From contig NZ_BHZE01000006.1 of the NCBI RefSeq assembly GCF_003851885.1, forward strand, positions 1 through 64,000: DNA of 64,000 bases, read 5' to 3'. The DNA is from Thermaurantimonas aggregans (GTDB taxonomy: Bacteria > Bacteroidota > Bacteroidia > Flavobacteriales > Schleiferiaceae). Under the pieces are notes generated by a model. It was not told where the DNA came from. It saw nothing but the letters and a program-made list of their open reading frames with translations, and made no database searches. Below, in pieces: positions 1 through 9,346 of this stretch; positions within the stretch are counted from its first letter, which is position 1; each line of letters begins with the position of its first letter. A program made the translations under genes and the position numbers.

Positions 1-93
1 CTTCAAAAATCAATTTTTTGAAATATCACTACCAAAAACCTGCTTTAAGTCTAATTCATTTTTTGTAACATTAAATACCATTTAAAAACTGAT

Positions 94-124
94 AAAAAAA
101 AGCTGCCCTCTTTTAGGACAGCTT
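94..124 (-). terminator. Intrinsic terminator of the polysaccharide locus
   Basis: On the minus strand a 9-bp stem (100-108 paired with 116-124, one G-U wobble) with a 7-base loop is followed by a run of seven T residues. It starts 25 bases beyond the stop codon of the tyrosine-kinase gene, so it should end the long leftward transcript. Positions 1-93 beyond it show no gene; they hold only AT-rich sequence with a weak A/T palindrome near 5-22. Confidence 0.88.
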
Positions 125-148
125 CATATTATTATTGGTGATTGAATA

Positions 149-2656
149 CTATTTCTTTTTTCTTCTTTTTCTATTTTTAGGTATCATATCCTCTCCATCC
201 TCCTCATCAGTGTAGCCATAACCATAACCGTAACCATAGCCATAGCCATAGCCATAGCCATAACCATAGCCATAACCATAGCCATAACCATAACCGTAAC
301 CGTATCCATAGCCATAACCAGAATTTTCTGGAGAGACGTCGTTGAGTACCAAAGCTACGTTAGTCAATGAACCCGTACTCGCTCTTTCACGAATTAGAAA
401 TAAAACCTCCTTTGGAGTATATCCTTGTCTGGTCACATAAAGATTTAAATCAGCATATTTAGCAATCTCAAAAGCATCACTTACCAAAAGAATTGGTGGC
501 GTATCGATTATAATGTAATCATACTTCTTTTTAAGCTCAGTGACTAATTTTTTAAATTCTTCTCTTATAATTAATTCTGAAGGATTAGGAGGAATCGTTC
601 CAGCAGAAATTATATCCAAATTATCATATTTTGTTGACTGAATAATTTCATTTATTTCGCTGGCGCCAGCTAAATAAGTACTCAACCCTGGTTCATTCGA
701 AAGTCCAAAATCCATGAAAATTTTCGGCTTTCTGAGGTCAGCACCTATAATAATTGTTTTCTTGCCGCCCATCGCAAGAACACTTCCAAAATTAATGGAA
801 ACATAGGTTTTACCCTCACCAGGAATGAAAGAAGTTACCGAAATAACTTGAATAGGAGTGTCTTTTGTGGGTTTAAAAAATTCCAGATTTGCCCTGATAC
901 CTCTGAAGTTTTCAGATACTACAGATTTTGGGTAGTTTAAAACTGTTAGATTACTGTCTTTTTTGTTATGACCAATTAATCCAATTAATGGCACTTGTGT
1001 AATTTTCTCTAAATCTTGAGGACTTCTAACTTTTGAATCAAAATAGGTTATCAAAAAAAGATAACCAATTGGTATAATTCCTCCCAATAATGAACCAATG
1101 AGAAAATTTTGACCATACTTAGGAGAAAGAGGTGTATTATTCACCGACGCATCTTCCACGATTTGAACATCCGTTTGTGTACTTGCAGCCGTTATTCCAA
1201 TTTCAGCTTTCTTTTGAAGCAAGAAAGTAAAAAGTGTTTGATTTATTTCGAATTTTCTCTTGATTCGGAGCAAATCCTGTTCAGTTTTAGGAACTTTACT
1301 AAGTTGTGATTCTAATAATTTTTGTCTTCTCTGCAAACTTACTAAATCCATATTTAGTAAGTTTTTTATGTTTACTACATTTTCTTTTATTGCCTCTTGA
1401 GTCGAGTGAATTTGTTGAAGAATTTCTTTAAGATATGGATTATCCACTTTTAAATTACCAAGTCGAGCTTTTTGGTTAATTAAATCATTTAATTTTTGAA
1501 CTAAATTTAAAATTACAGGGTCACTTATTCCACTTACAGCAGGTCGGGCTACTTCGTTCTCTGGATCTTTATTTTGAAGTTGTTTTTCCAGGTACGAAAA
1601 ATAATCCAATTTTAATTTAATCTGTGCTATTTCTTTATCTACTTCTGAAAGTCTATTGAACAATTCAGTTGCTTCAGAAGAAATATCTATTATCAGATTA
1701 GATGATCTGAAATTTTGTAAAATATTTTCAGTAAAAACCAAACTGTCTTCTATTCCTGTAAGCTGTTCATTGATAAATTTTAATGTGGACAAACTAGCTG
1801 CTTTTTTAAGTTCCAAGCCAAACTCGATGTAGGCTCTCATATATGCATTTATGTAATCTTTAATCTTTTCTTTTACAGTACCTTGTAATGTAATACTTAT
1901 ACCTGACGAACTTTTAGCAGCTGGTTCAACTTTGATATCTTTTGCATATTGATTTGCAAGTGCTTTTATGTTATTAAACTGTATTATAAATGATCGGCCA
2001 GCAAGGGATTTGTCTTTTTTACTCAATTTAAACTTATAACAATTTGAAATTATCCACTCATCAAATTTGTATACTTCCTCAGTTATATCATAATCACAAG
2101 GGAAAATCGAATCCGTTGAATATTGTACAACTCGAACTTTAGCATCTTTATCTAATTTTGTTAATTTAAAGGAATTTTCATCTATAACATTTATGTTTAA
2201 TGATGTGAGGGGTTGAACGTGATTTTTATCAAATTCTAAAATAAAAGGCATGGAGGAGCCGTAATGCTCCACCTTTCTAAATCTACCCTCTTCAATTACC
2301 GTATAGTAAAAATTCAGACTTTTTAATGTTTTTTCTGCAAGTTTTGAACTTTGTAGAATCAATACTTCATTTTCAAACTTTAATCTGGGATTGTAATATC
2401 CCATGGACATAAGTAACATGTCCATGTTTGGACCTGTCTTCTCTCCTTCCTGAAGTAGAATTAAACTCTTACCTTGATAAACAGGAACTTTATATCTATT
2501 AACTATAAAAGCTGATAATAAACCTATAGCAATTCCCCCAATTACTATTGGCCAATAAGACAATATTTTGTAGAAAAAAGCTTTAAAATCAAACGACTCA
2601 GAATCTTGAAATGGATTTTGATTTAATATCGTATTTTTTTGAGTAGTGTAATTCAT
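149..2656 (-). CDS. Wzc-like polysaccharide co-polymerase / BY-kinase with Gly-Tyr repeat tail
   Basis: Inner-membrane tyrosine autokinase that controls polysaccharide chain length and export together with the Wza-like lipoprotein just upstream. An N-terminal Wzz-type membrane segment lies near residues 31-55, a long periplasmic coiled-coil region follows, and a second membrane segment lies near 515-538. The cytoplasmic kinase has Walker A (PGEGKT, about residue 613), Walker A' (ADLRKP, about 639) and Walker B (IIIDTPP, about 718). The length of 835 residues is normal for Bacteroidota. The tail is unusual: 18 consecutive Gly-Tyr pairs followed by an acidic stretch and a very basic end (NRKRRKKK). 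BY-kinases normally carry a loose cluster of C-terminal tyrosines that are autophosphorylated; here the cluster is a perfect dipeptide repeat. It is the last gene before the terminator. Confidence 0.95.
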   Translation of the reverse strand: MNYTTQKNTILNQNPFQDSESFDFKAFFYKILSYWPIVIGGIAIGLLSAFIVNRYKVPVYQGKSLILLQEGEKTGPNMDMLLMSMGYYNPRLKFENEVLILQSSKLAEKTLKSLNFYYTVIEEGRFRKVEHYGSSMPFILEFDKNHVQPLTSLNINVIDENSFKLTKLDKDAKVRVVQYSTDSIFPCDYDITEEVYKFDEWIISNCYKFKLSKKDKSLAGRSFIIQFNNIKALANQYAKDIKVEPAAKSSSGISITLQGTVKEKIKDYINAYMRAYIEFGLELKKAASLSTLKFINEQLTGIEDSLVFTENILQNFRSSNLIIDISSEATELFNRLSEVDKEIAQIKLKLDYFSYLEKQLQNKDPENEVARPAVSGISDPVILNLVQKLNDLINQKARLGNLKVDNPYLKEILQQIHSTQEAIKENVVNIKNLLNMDLVSLQRRQKLLESQLSKVPKTEQDLLRIKRKFEINQTLFTFLLQKKAEIGITAASTQTDVQIVEDASVNNTPLSPKYGQNFLIGSLLGGIIPIGYLFLITYFDSKVRSPQDLEKITQVPLIGLIGHNKKDSNLTVLNYPKSVVSENFRGIRANLEFFKPTKDTPIQVISVTSFIPGEGKTYVSINFGSVLAMGGKKTIIIGADLRKPKIFMDFGLSNEPGLSTYLAGASEINEIIQSTKYDNLDIISAGTIPPNPSELIIREEFKKLVTELKKKYDYIIIDTPPILLVSDAFEIAKYADLNLYVTRQGYTPKEVLFLIRERASTGSLTNVALVLNDVSPENSGYGYGYGYGYGYGYGYGYGYGYGYGYGYGYGYGYGYTDEEDGEDMIPKNRKRRKKK
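212..319 (-). repeat. Hexanucleotide tandem repeat encoding 18 Gly-Tyr units
   Basis: Eighteen in-frame copies of a 6-bp unit, GG(T/C/A)TA(T/C) on the coding strand, make up codons for (Gly-Tyr)x18 near the kinase C-terminus. Unit sequences differ only at third positions. Gain or loss of a unit keeps the frame, so repeat number could vary between strains without breaking the gene and would change the number of phosphorylatable tyrosines. Confidence 0.95.
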
Positions 2657-2672
2657 CTTTGAAATTCTAAGT

Positions 2673-3491
2673 TTAATTATTCAAACTTCTTGTTACAATA
2701 ATTAGCGTTAAAAGTGTACTGACAACGCTCAAAACACCAGTAAATGTTTGAAAACCGGTTGTACCAATTCCCCAGCTTTTAGCAGGTAGAGGTTTTACGT
2801 TTATTATATCGTTTGGTTCCAGAAAAATATCAGCACTTGCTAACACTTTTCTATCTGTAAGATCCAGCGTTTTGAAAACATATCCATTTGCTGTCATTCG
2901 TATTATTTCTACCTCTTTTCGATTGCCTACAAAATCAATATCTCCTGCCTCTACTAAAGCATCAATAATTGTCACATAATTGCGCATAAAAACATAACGT
3001 CCGGGCTTCCGAACATCACCAATTACTTTAACATTTATGCCTGGAAAACTTACTTTTGCTTTTACTGTTCCAGGTTCGAAAAATTTATGTAATTCTTTTT
3101 CAATTATTTCTTGGGCTTCCATCAGGTTTTTTCCTGCTAGTTTAACAGTCCCGATAATCGGTAATTTAACTTCGCCATCTAAATCAATTGTAAATCCGTT
3201 TAAATAAAACAAAGGATCTAATCCATTACCAATACCTCCCATCATACCAAAATTCATCATGTTGGATGAGGCCATATTGAACAGTTCATTAACTTCTTTA
3301 TTCGTAGAGATTACTTCTACTTTGATCATATCGCCTATTTGAAGTCGATATTTTATCATTAGTCTTTGCTGAAATTCTGCAGAATCAACAGCAATTGAAA
3401 CTCCTGAATCTCGGAAATAGGTAAGCTGCTTTCTCGTTACGCAAGACGACAAAATCACTATCAATAAAAGAATAAATGAAACTCGATTCAT
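2673..3491 (-). CDS. Wza-like polysaccharide export lipoprotein
   Basis: Outer-membrane polysaccharide export protein of 272 residues. A lipoprotein signal peptide is visible (hydrophobic stretch, then LSSC with the lipidated Cys at residue 17). It is followed by a Poly_export domain (about residues 45-140) and a SLBB-like domain (about 150-230; 'VKVIGDVRKPGRYVF'). The C-terminus ends in a hydrophobic segment (about 245-267) like the membrane helix of other Bacteroidota homologues. It lies 16 bases upstream of the BY-kinase gene, the usual partner pair. A -7 promoter box lies 18 bases upstream of the ATG, so this pair may also be transcribed separately. Confidence 0.93.
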   Translation of the reverse strand: MNRVSFILLLIVILSSCVTRKQLTYFRDSGVSIAVDSAEFQQRLMIKYRLQIGDMIKVEVISTNKEVNELFNMASSNMMNFGMMGGIGNGLDPLFYLNGFTIDLDGEVKLPIIGTVKLAGKNLMEAQEIIEKELHKFFEPGTVKAKVSFPGINVKVIGDVRKPGRYVFMRNYVTIIDALVEAGDIDFVGNRKEVEIIRMTANGYVFKTLDLTDRKVLASADIFLEPNDIINVKPLPAKSWGIGTTGFQTFTGVLSVVSTLLTLIIVTRSLNN

Positions 3492-3508
3492 TAAAGTCTA
3501 AATTTGGC

Positions 3509-3516
3509 CAAAGATA
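3509..3516 (-). promoter_or_regulatory. Candidate -7 promoter box upstream of wza-like gene
   Basis: On the minus strand the sequence is TATCTTTG, an exact match to the Bacteroidota -7 consensus TAnnTTTG, ending 18 bases before the start codon. No convincing -33 TTTG lies at the usual distance. It sits in one of the larger gaps of the locus (3492-3562). Confidence 0.4.
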
Positions 3517-3562
3517 TATTTCGGTTAAAGTGAAGTATTTCTTTTTTTTTATTAACAATCCA

Positions 3563-4534
3563 TTATTTTAAGGAAAAAGGATGTTTTGATAAGGGAAGTG
3601 CTGCCAATGGATGATAATCTCCTTTTAGTCCTATCGGATCAGAAATCCGTATTTCATGAACAATTTCAATAGATGGTCGTGCATCTTCCAGTCCAAACCC
3701 CTTTCCGTCGAGAATGGCTTTGTAGGTTTCGGTATGAAGATCTGTAAATCCATCACTAAACTCAAACTCCTCTCCTTCAATTTTTAAACTTCTATAGGTA
3801 CGCTTGCCCTTAGTACGAATTTCGATCGGTAAACATTCTTCATTGATGCTTAAAAACCATCTTACTCTTGCGCGTTCAAGATCCATGAATCCTGATGCCC
3901 TATCATGAGTATTGATATGTACCACTTGGTATTTGCATTTTCCAAATATCCATGTGAGCATATCAAAGAAATGAACGCCAATATTAGTGGCAATTCCCCC
4001 TGATTTACTCACATCTCCTTTCCAACTGGTGTAATACCATTTTCCACGGCTTGTAATGTAAGTAAGATCAATATCAAATATTTTTTTTGGATCAGACTGT
4101 AAAATTTTTTCTCTTAATTCGAGAATGGATTTATGAATGCGAAGTTGCAAAACATTATACACTTTTCCACCGGTTTCTTTTTCTACCTCCTTCAAGGCAT
4201 CTATATTCCAAGGGTTCAGCACAATGGGCTTTTCACATATCACATCTGCACCTATCCGAAGTCCAAAGCGGATATGGCTATCGTGCAAATGATTGGGTGA
4301 GCAAATACTTACAAAATCAATTTTAGATCCAGTTCTTCTAAGTTTATCCACATGTCGATCAAATCGTTCAAATTCAACAAAAAAGGAAGCGTTGGGAAAA
4401 TATGAATCCATTATACCGACACCATCATACGGATCATAAGCTGCTAATAGTTCATTTTCAGTATCCTTTATCGCTTTCATATGTCGGGGAGCTATGTACC
4501 CGGCTGCACCTATTAATGTAAAATTTTTAGACAT
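3563..4534 (-). CDS. Gfo/Idh/MocA oxidoreductase, WlbA/WbpB-like (UDP-GlcNAc uronate 3-dehydrogenase)
   Basis: Predicted NAD(H)-dependent 3-dehydrogenase acting on UDP-GlcNAc uronic acid, the step before C3 amination in UDP-2,3-diacetamido uronic acid synthesis. An N-terminal Rossmann segment ([12 protein letters not shown]), the family EKP motif (VICEKPIV, about residue 98) and a C-terminal catalytic histidine region (NIGVHFFDM) are present. I chose the ATG at 4534 over the in-frame TTG at 4540. The start overlaps the end of the WlbB-like gene by 8 bases, as these two genes do in characterised wlb/wbp clusters. A matching UDP-sugar 6-dehydrogenase is at 46 kb and aminotransferases lie elsewhere in the locus. 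Confidence 0.88.
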   Translation of the reverse strand: MSKNFTLIGAAGYIAPRHMKAIKDTENELLAAYDPYDGVGIMDSYFPNASFFVEFERFDRHVDKLRRTGSKIDFVSICSPNHLHDSHIRFGLRIGADVICEKPIVLNPWNIDALKEVEKETGGKVYNVLQLRIHKSILELREKILQSDPKKIFDIDLTYITSRGKWYYTSWKGDVSKSGGIATNIGVHFFDMLTWIFGKCKYQVVHINTHDRASGFMDLERARVRWFLSINEECLPIEIRTKGKRTYRSLKIEGEEFEFSDGFTDLHTETYKAILDGKGFGLEDARPSIEIVHEIRISDPIGLKGDYHPLAALPLSKHPFSLK

Positions 4535-5108
4535 GTCCAATTTTTATTACTTTGTTATTTTTCAATTCGTACCATTCTGCAGATTCAGGACATTGAGCCA
4601 AACCCTTTTCGTCAAAAATAAGTCTGTGTCCATATTCACTCATCCAACCTATTTGACGGGCAGGATTACCAACGACCAAAGCATACGGAGGAACTTCCTT
4701 TGTCACAACTGCTCCAGCTCCAATAAAAGCAAATTCTCCAATGTTATGGCCGCAAACTATTGTAGCATTCGCCCCAATCGTGGCACCCTTTCCTACATGG
4801 GTTTTTAAATACTGATTTCTACGATTCACAGCAGAGCGCGGATTAATAACATTCGTAAAAACCATACTTGGACCCAAAAAAACATCATCATCGCAAGTTA
4901 CTCCAGTGTAGATGCTGACGTTATTTTGAACTTTTACATTGTTCCCAAGTACTACTTCAGGACTAACCACCACATTCTGGCCAAGATTGCAATTTTTACC
5001 AATTTTACAACCAGTCATAATATGGCTAAAATGCCATATTTTGGTTCCTTCACCGATTTCACAACCTTCATCGATTACAGCTGTGGGGTGGGCATAGTAT
5101 AAAGTCAT
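4527..5108 (-). CDS. WlbB/WbpD-like N-acetyltransferase (left-handed beta-helix)
   Basis: Acetyl-CoA-dependent enzyme expected to N-acetylate the 3-amino group of UDP-2-acetamido-3-amino uronic acid. The 193 residues show hexapeptide repeats through most of the chain ([29 protein letters not shown]) and the family's C-terminal signature ([16 protein letters not shown]). Length and motifs match WbpD/WlbB. It overlaps the WlbA-like gene, consistent with sequential pathway steps. Confidence 0.9.
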   Translation of the reverse strand: MTLYYAHPTAVIDEGCEIGEGTKIWHFSHIMTGCKIGKNCNLGQNVVVSPEVVLGNNVKVQNNVSIYTGVTCDDDVFLGPSMVFTNVINPRSAVNRRNQYLKTHVGKGATIGANATIVCGHNIGEFAFIGAGAVVTKEVPPYALVVGNPARQIGWMSEYGHRLIFDEKGLAQCPESAEWYELKNNKVIKIGHV

Positions 5109-5157
5109 ATATATGTATAATTTTAATTTATTCAGAGGCTTTACAGGTTCTCCTGTT

Positions 5158-5796
5158 TTATTTATTCAAAGGCCTTGCAGGTACTCCCACTGCAGTACAA
5201 TTAGCTGGAATATTTTTCGACACTACAGCTCCAGCTCCGATTATAGAATTTTCTCCTATTTCAACATTATTGATAATTTTTGCACCTGTACCAATAAATA
5301 CCGCACTGTTTATTTTTACATTGCCTGAAACATTAACTCCTGGCATCAATGAGGCAAAACTTTCTATAGCAGCATCATGCCCCACTGTACATTGAAGATT
5401 AATCAGTACAAAATCCCCAATATGAATGTTACAAGTGAGAATTGTACCTTCACAAATAACAACTCCTTTTCCAATAAAATTATATTTTATGTTTACAGTA
5501 GCTCTTGGATGAATTAATGATGGATAAGTAATATTTTTATTTAATATTTCAGAATAAATTCTCTTTCTAGTTAATGAATTACCGACAGCTAAAACCAAAG
5601 CGAGATCATCACTCCAGGCATTTAATTCTTTTATGCCTCCTAAAATAGGATATCCATTAAACAAGGTTCCAGGTTGAAATTTATCATCAAAATATCCAAT
5701 TAAATTATATGAAGAAACAGAATGTGCATTTATATCATTAATTAATAGTTCAACTTCTCTACCAAATCCACCTGCACCAAAGATGGCAATATCCAT
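5158..5796 (-). CDS. NeuD/PglD-family sugar O/N-acyltransferase
   Basis: Acetyltransferase of 212 residues with the two-part layout of the NeuD/PglD family. The N-terminal small nucleotide-sugar-binding Rossmann part ([11 protein letters not shown]) is followed from about residue 95 by a left-handed beta-helix with hexapeptide repeats, ending in VGVPARPLN. The active-site His region VGHDAAIE is present. PglD-type members acetylate the 4-amino group of UDP-4-amino-4,6-dideoxy sugars. That fits the DegT aminotransferases and the PglC-like transferase in this block, but the substrate is inferred. Confidence 0.85.
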   Translation of the reverse strand: MDIAIFGAGGFGREVELLINDINAHSVSSYNLIGYFDDKFQPGTLFNGYPILGGIKELNAWSDDLALVLAVGNSLTRKRIYSEILNKNITYPSLIHPRATVNIKYNFIGKGVVICEGTILTCNIHIGDFVLINLQCTVGHDAAIESFASLMPGVNVSGNVKINSAVFIGTGAKIINNVEIGENSIIGAGAVVSKNIPANCTAVGVPARPLNK

Positions 5797-5802
5797 ATTT
5801 GT

Positions 5803-7017
5803 TTAGTTTAAAATATTAATAATCTTGTTGTAAGTGATAGAAATATGAAATTCATTTTCAAGTACTTGTCTTGCCCTGTTTCCCATAGTTTCTATCAGTT
5901 TAGGATTATTCGTAAATTTTAAAATATTACTTTGATAAGATTTATAATCCTTTGTGTAATTATAAAATCCTATTTTTTTCTTTTCTAAAAAAATTCCAAC
6001 ATCAGTATAATAATCTACAGATGCAATCACAGGCATGTAATATTCCATATAACTTAATAAACGAGAAGGGAAATTAGGGATGGTAAAATTAGGATTTAAA
6101 AAAATTAATCCGATATCACAAGCTGGCAGAAATTCATCAAATTCACTTTTTGGAAGCCTACTTTTAATCAAAACATTCTCTGGATTATTTAAATCTTTCC
6201 ATCTTAGAATTTTGTTAAGTTCAGTTCCGGATCCTATAATAACATAATAAATATTTTTTAGGTGTAAGGTATATTCGATTGATTGAATTAGATAATTTAT
6301 ACCTTGCGGCTTACCCAGATTTCCTGCATACAGCAATATAAACTTATCAAAAGGCAAATTATATTTATTTCTTAATTCGTATTTTATTGTACTGGTTTTT
6401 TTAAAAGATTTTGGAAATATAGTATTTGGGTTTACTTCTACTTTATTTTTGTCTAAAAAGGAATTTTTTTCCAAAATATAATTTTTATTTTTTTCTGACA
6501 TACAACCAATCATATCTGAAATTGAATATAATTTTTTTTCAATTCTTCTGAAAAAATAATACAGAGGATTTAATTTTGAAACAATTTTTAAATCTATTGC
6601 ATTTTGAGGAAAAATATCCTTTAATAATAAATATATTTTTACATTTTTAACAAATTTTATCTTCTTTAATAAATAAAAAAAAGTAATCGGAGGTGTAAAA
6701 CATATTATTAAATCGATTCTATTTATATCGAATTGATTTTTTAAAAGCCTTATCAATAAAGTATTTATGTTAAATAATGTGATCAGCTTCCTGAAACTAC
6801 TTGATTTCTGATATCCTTTTGAAGGCACAAAAAAGATTGTATAATAATCATTTTCTTTCTTTTTAAATATCTGTTTAATATTATCATCTGTGCAAGTAAC
6901 GAAAATTTGATGTTTATTTAAAATAAAGTAATTAATTAAATCAGTGTAAATATTTCTCTCACTTAAATCTTGTTTTGTTAATATTGTAGGAAAAAAAATG
7001 TTATAACTTTCTTTCAA
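5803..7017 (-). CDS. Glycosyltransferase family 4, WbuB-like
   Basis: Cytoplasmic GT-B glycosyltransferase of 404 residues. The C-terminal half has the nucleotide-binding region (LLYAGNLGKPQGINYLI, about residue 230) and a weak E-x7-E-like segment (FPSRLLSYMEYYMPVIAS, about 322-340). It lies directly beside the UDP-L-FucNAc synthesis genes, as wbuB does in fnl-containing O-antigen clusters, so transfer of FucNAc is a reasonable guess. The start is a TTG; no ATG precedes the region of homology. The gene is very AT-rich and lysine/isoleucine-rich compared with genes beyond 41 kb. Confidence 0.82.
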   Translation of the reverse strand: MKESYNIFFPTILTKQDLSERNIYTDLINYFILNKHQIFVTCTDDNIKQIFKKKENDYYTIFFVPSKGYQKSSSFRKLITLFNINTLLIRLLKNQFDINRIDLIICFTPPITFFYLLKKIKFVKNVKIYLLLKDIFPQNAIDLKIVSKLNPLYYFFRRIEKKLYSISDMIGCMSEKNKNYILEKNSFLDKNKVEVNPNTIFPKSFKKTSTIKYELRNKYNLPFDKFILLYAGNLGKPQGINYLIQSIEYTLHLKNIYYVIIGSGTELNKILRWKDLNNPENVLIKSRLPKSEFDEFLPACDIGLIFLNPNFTIPNFPSRLLSYMEYYMPVIASVDYYTDVGIFLEKKKIGFYNYTKDYKSYQSNILKFTNNPKLIETMGNRARQVLENEFHISITYNKIINILN

Positions 7018-7084
7018 AATAGAAAATTTATTAATTCAATATAAACATTTTGTACTTATCAATAGTCATAAATTTCAAACATTA

Positions 7085-8224
7085 TCAATCACAATTTTGA
7101 AACCAAACTTTCTGTTTTACATAATCAGTATAACTTAAAATAATTCTAACTACTTTATCGCTTACATTTGGCATAGAATAATCATCAACCAAACGAAAAT
7201 TTCTATCAATTATATCCTGATTTTTAAGTTCAATTAATCCTTGTAAAATTCTATCCTTATTTAAACCTACCATCATTACACTAGCTTCCTCCATTGCTTC
7301 TGGTCTTTCATGAGCTTCCCTGATATTTAACGCTCTAAAATTCAAAATAGATGATTCTTCACTAATAGTTCCACTATCTGATAATACTGCAAAGGAGTTA
7401 ATTTGTAATGCATTGTAATCAAAAAAACCCAAAGGTTTTAACCATTGTATTTTGGGATTTACTTCTATAAATTTCTCCTCCAACATTTTTCTAGTTCGGG
7501 GATGCGTACTAACAATAATTGGATATTTAAATATTTGTGCAAGACTATTAAGTGTATCGATTAAATTTAAAAAATTTTTTTCATTATTGATGTTTTCTTC
7601 CCTATGAGATGATACTAAAAAATATTTATTTTTTTCTAAATTAAGACGTTTCAAAATATCACTGCTTCTAATTTTTTTCTCATAATAAGTCAATACTTCA
7701 AACATTGGCGATCCTGTTTTTATAACCCTATCCGGTGAAATTCCTTCTCTAAGTAAATAGTCACGTGATATTGAACTATAAGTTAAATTTATATCAGAAA
7801 TATGGTCTACAATTTTTCGATTTATTTCTTCTGGTACTCTTTGATCAAAACAGCGATTACCTGCTTCCATATGGAAAATTGGAATTTTTCTTTTTTTTGC
7901 AGGTATAGCACATAAACAGGAGTTGGTATCACCTAATACTAAAAATGCGTCAGGTTTTTCTTTTTCCAGTATTGGATCAATGTTAATTAATATTTGACCA
8001 ATTGTAACAGAAGGAGAACCGCCAGCTGCATTTAGGAAATAATCTGGTTTTCTAATTTCTAAATCATCATAAAAAATTTGATTAAGCTCATAATCGAAGT
8101 TTTGTCCGGTATGAACAGTCACATGGTCTATGGCTTCAGAGGCATCTAGTTTCGCCATTACTCTAGACAATCGAATTATTTCAGGTCGAGTTCCTACTAC
8201 TGTTATTACTTTTAATTTCTTCAT
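7085..8224 (-). CDS. fnlC: UDP-N-acetylglucosamine 2-epimerase family (FnlC-type)
   Basis: Non-hydrolysing WecB-type 2-epimerase, 379 residues. Visible signatures are VVGTRPEIIRLSRVM at the N-terminus, HTGQNFDYELN (about 39-49), the LGDTNS segment (about 96) and MEAGNRCFDQRVPEEINRK (about 119-137). With fnlA and fnlB in the same operon it should perform the final C2 epimerisation giving UDP-N-acetyl-L-fucosamine. It starts 3 bases after the fnlB stop. Confidence 0.88.
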   Translation of the reverse strand: MKKLKVITVVGTRPEIIRLSRVMAKLDASEAIDHVTVHTGQNFDYELNQIFYDDLEIRKPDYFLNAAGGSPSVTIGQILINIDPILEKEKPDAFLVLGDTNSCLCAIPAKKRKIPIFHMEAGNRCFDQRVPEEINRKIVDHISDINLTYSSISRDYLLREGISPDRVIKTGSPMFEVLTYYEKKIRSSDILKRLNLEKNKYFLVSSHREENINNEKNFLNLIDTLNSLAQIFKYPIIVSTHPRTRKMLEEKFIEVNPKIQWLKPLGFFDYNALQINSFAVLSDSGTISEESSILNFRALNIREAHERPEAMEEASVMMVGLNKDRILQGLIELKNQDIIDRNFRLVDDYSMPNVSDKVVRIILSYTDYVKQKVWFQNCD

Positions 8225-8227
8225 AAT

Positions 8228-9346
8228 TTAAACATTCTCTGACCAGGTATCAGGATTATCAGGATTGTAAGGTTCATTTATCCAAAAAATAGTATATAAA
8301 ATGTCTTTTCCAATATTTTTAATATTATGCGTATACCATATGGGCATATCTACAAATGATGGTTCATCTCCATCCAAATAAAAATTTAAAACTTTATCAG
8401 TACCAACCTTCCTGAGTTGAATTAATGCCTTTCCTTTTATAACAGCAAATCTTTCAATTTTTCGGGTATGAAAATGATTTCCACGGGTTACTTCCGGTAA
8501 GGTTGTTGAATATGATGTTTGACCACCTATATTATTTCTAATAATTTCAATAAACGCTCCCCTATTATCAATATTTTGTTTATATTTTTTAGGAAAATAT
8601 GAGGTAAAATCAATATAACTTCTGTAAGTATTAAATAAATTAAACTCGAAATTTGACTTTAAATTAGGAATTTCCCCATTAATGTAATAAGTAGTATGAT
8701 ACTTTTCAATGAGTGATAATATTTCAGAAACATTTGCAACCGTAGTGTGATTTACTATATATTTATGTGAATTATCTTCATTTAATATTAACTCAATAAG
8801 TTTTTGTACAAGATCCCCAACATAAATCAAATTTAATTTTTTATCGACATCAATTCTAGGTGTTAAATTTCTAGAAATTTGATAGCAAAAAGTTGCCACT
8901 ACAGAATTATAAAATGGCAAACTGAATGGACCAAATACATTCGGTATTATCATGCCAGTTAATCTACCACCACTCTGTTCAGCCCATTTTGATAAAATTT
9001 CTCTACTTATTTTTTTAGATTTTCCGTACTCACTATCATTATCTTCTTGTGTTGATGATGAAATAATTATATGAGGCTTTTTTAAGGTTCTGTTTAAGGA
9101 ATCAATTAATTTTTGAACAAGGGCAATATTAGTTTCAAACAGAAATAAAGCATTCTCGTGCCGGTTCATTCCAGCTAAATGGACTATTACATCACAATTG
9201 GAAACAAATTGATCTAATTTTGACTCATCATTAAAGAACTCTCTTTTAAATTCAACCAACTGAAATTTATCTGGAAAAAGTTTCAATGTATGGTACAAAT
9301 GATAACCGATAAAACCATTTTTTCCTGTAATACCTATTCTTTTCAT
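8228..9346 (-). CDS. fnlB: FnlB/CapF-type bifunctional epimerase-reductase with C-terminal cupin
   Basis: Second enzyme of UDP-L-FucNAc synthesis (C3 epimerisation and C4 reduction). The N-terminal SDR domain has GITGKNGFIGYHL and an STQEDNDSEYGKSKK region; the C-terminal cupin (from about residue 255) has the metal-binding segment RGNHFHTRKIERF. Length (372) matches CapF/FnlB. I chose the ATG at 9346 rather than the TTG two codons earlier; its ATG overlaps the stop codon of the upstream cupin gene. Substrate assignment follows from the complete fnlA-B-C set. Confidence 0.9.
   Translation of the reverse strand: MKRIGITGKNGFIGYHLYHTLKLFPDKFQLVEFKREFFNDESKLDQFVSNCDVIVHLAGMNRHENALFLFETNIALVQKLIDSLNRTLKKPHIIISSSTQEDNDSEYGKSKKISREILSKWAEQSGGRLTGMIIPNVFGPFSLPFYNSVVATFCYQISRNLTPRIDVDKKLNLIYVGDLVQKLIELILNEDNSHKYIVNHTTVANVSEILSLIEKYHTTYYINGEIPNLKSNFEFNLFNTYRSYIDFTSYFPKKYKQNIDNRGAFIEIIRNNIGGQTSYSTTLPEVTRGNHFHTRKIERFAVIKGKALIQLRKVGTDKVLNFYLDGDEPSFVDMPIWYTHNIKNIGKDILYTIFWINEPYNPDNPDTWSENV

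Noticed and set aside
212-319. CRISPR array or non-coding satellite
   Set aside because: The repeat unit is 6 bp without spacers and is read in frame as Gly-Tyr within the kinase gene.
1109-1309. 66-codon plus-strand frame inside the kinase gene
   Set aside because: Antisense shadow of a well supported gene; no domain.
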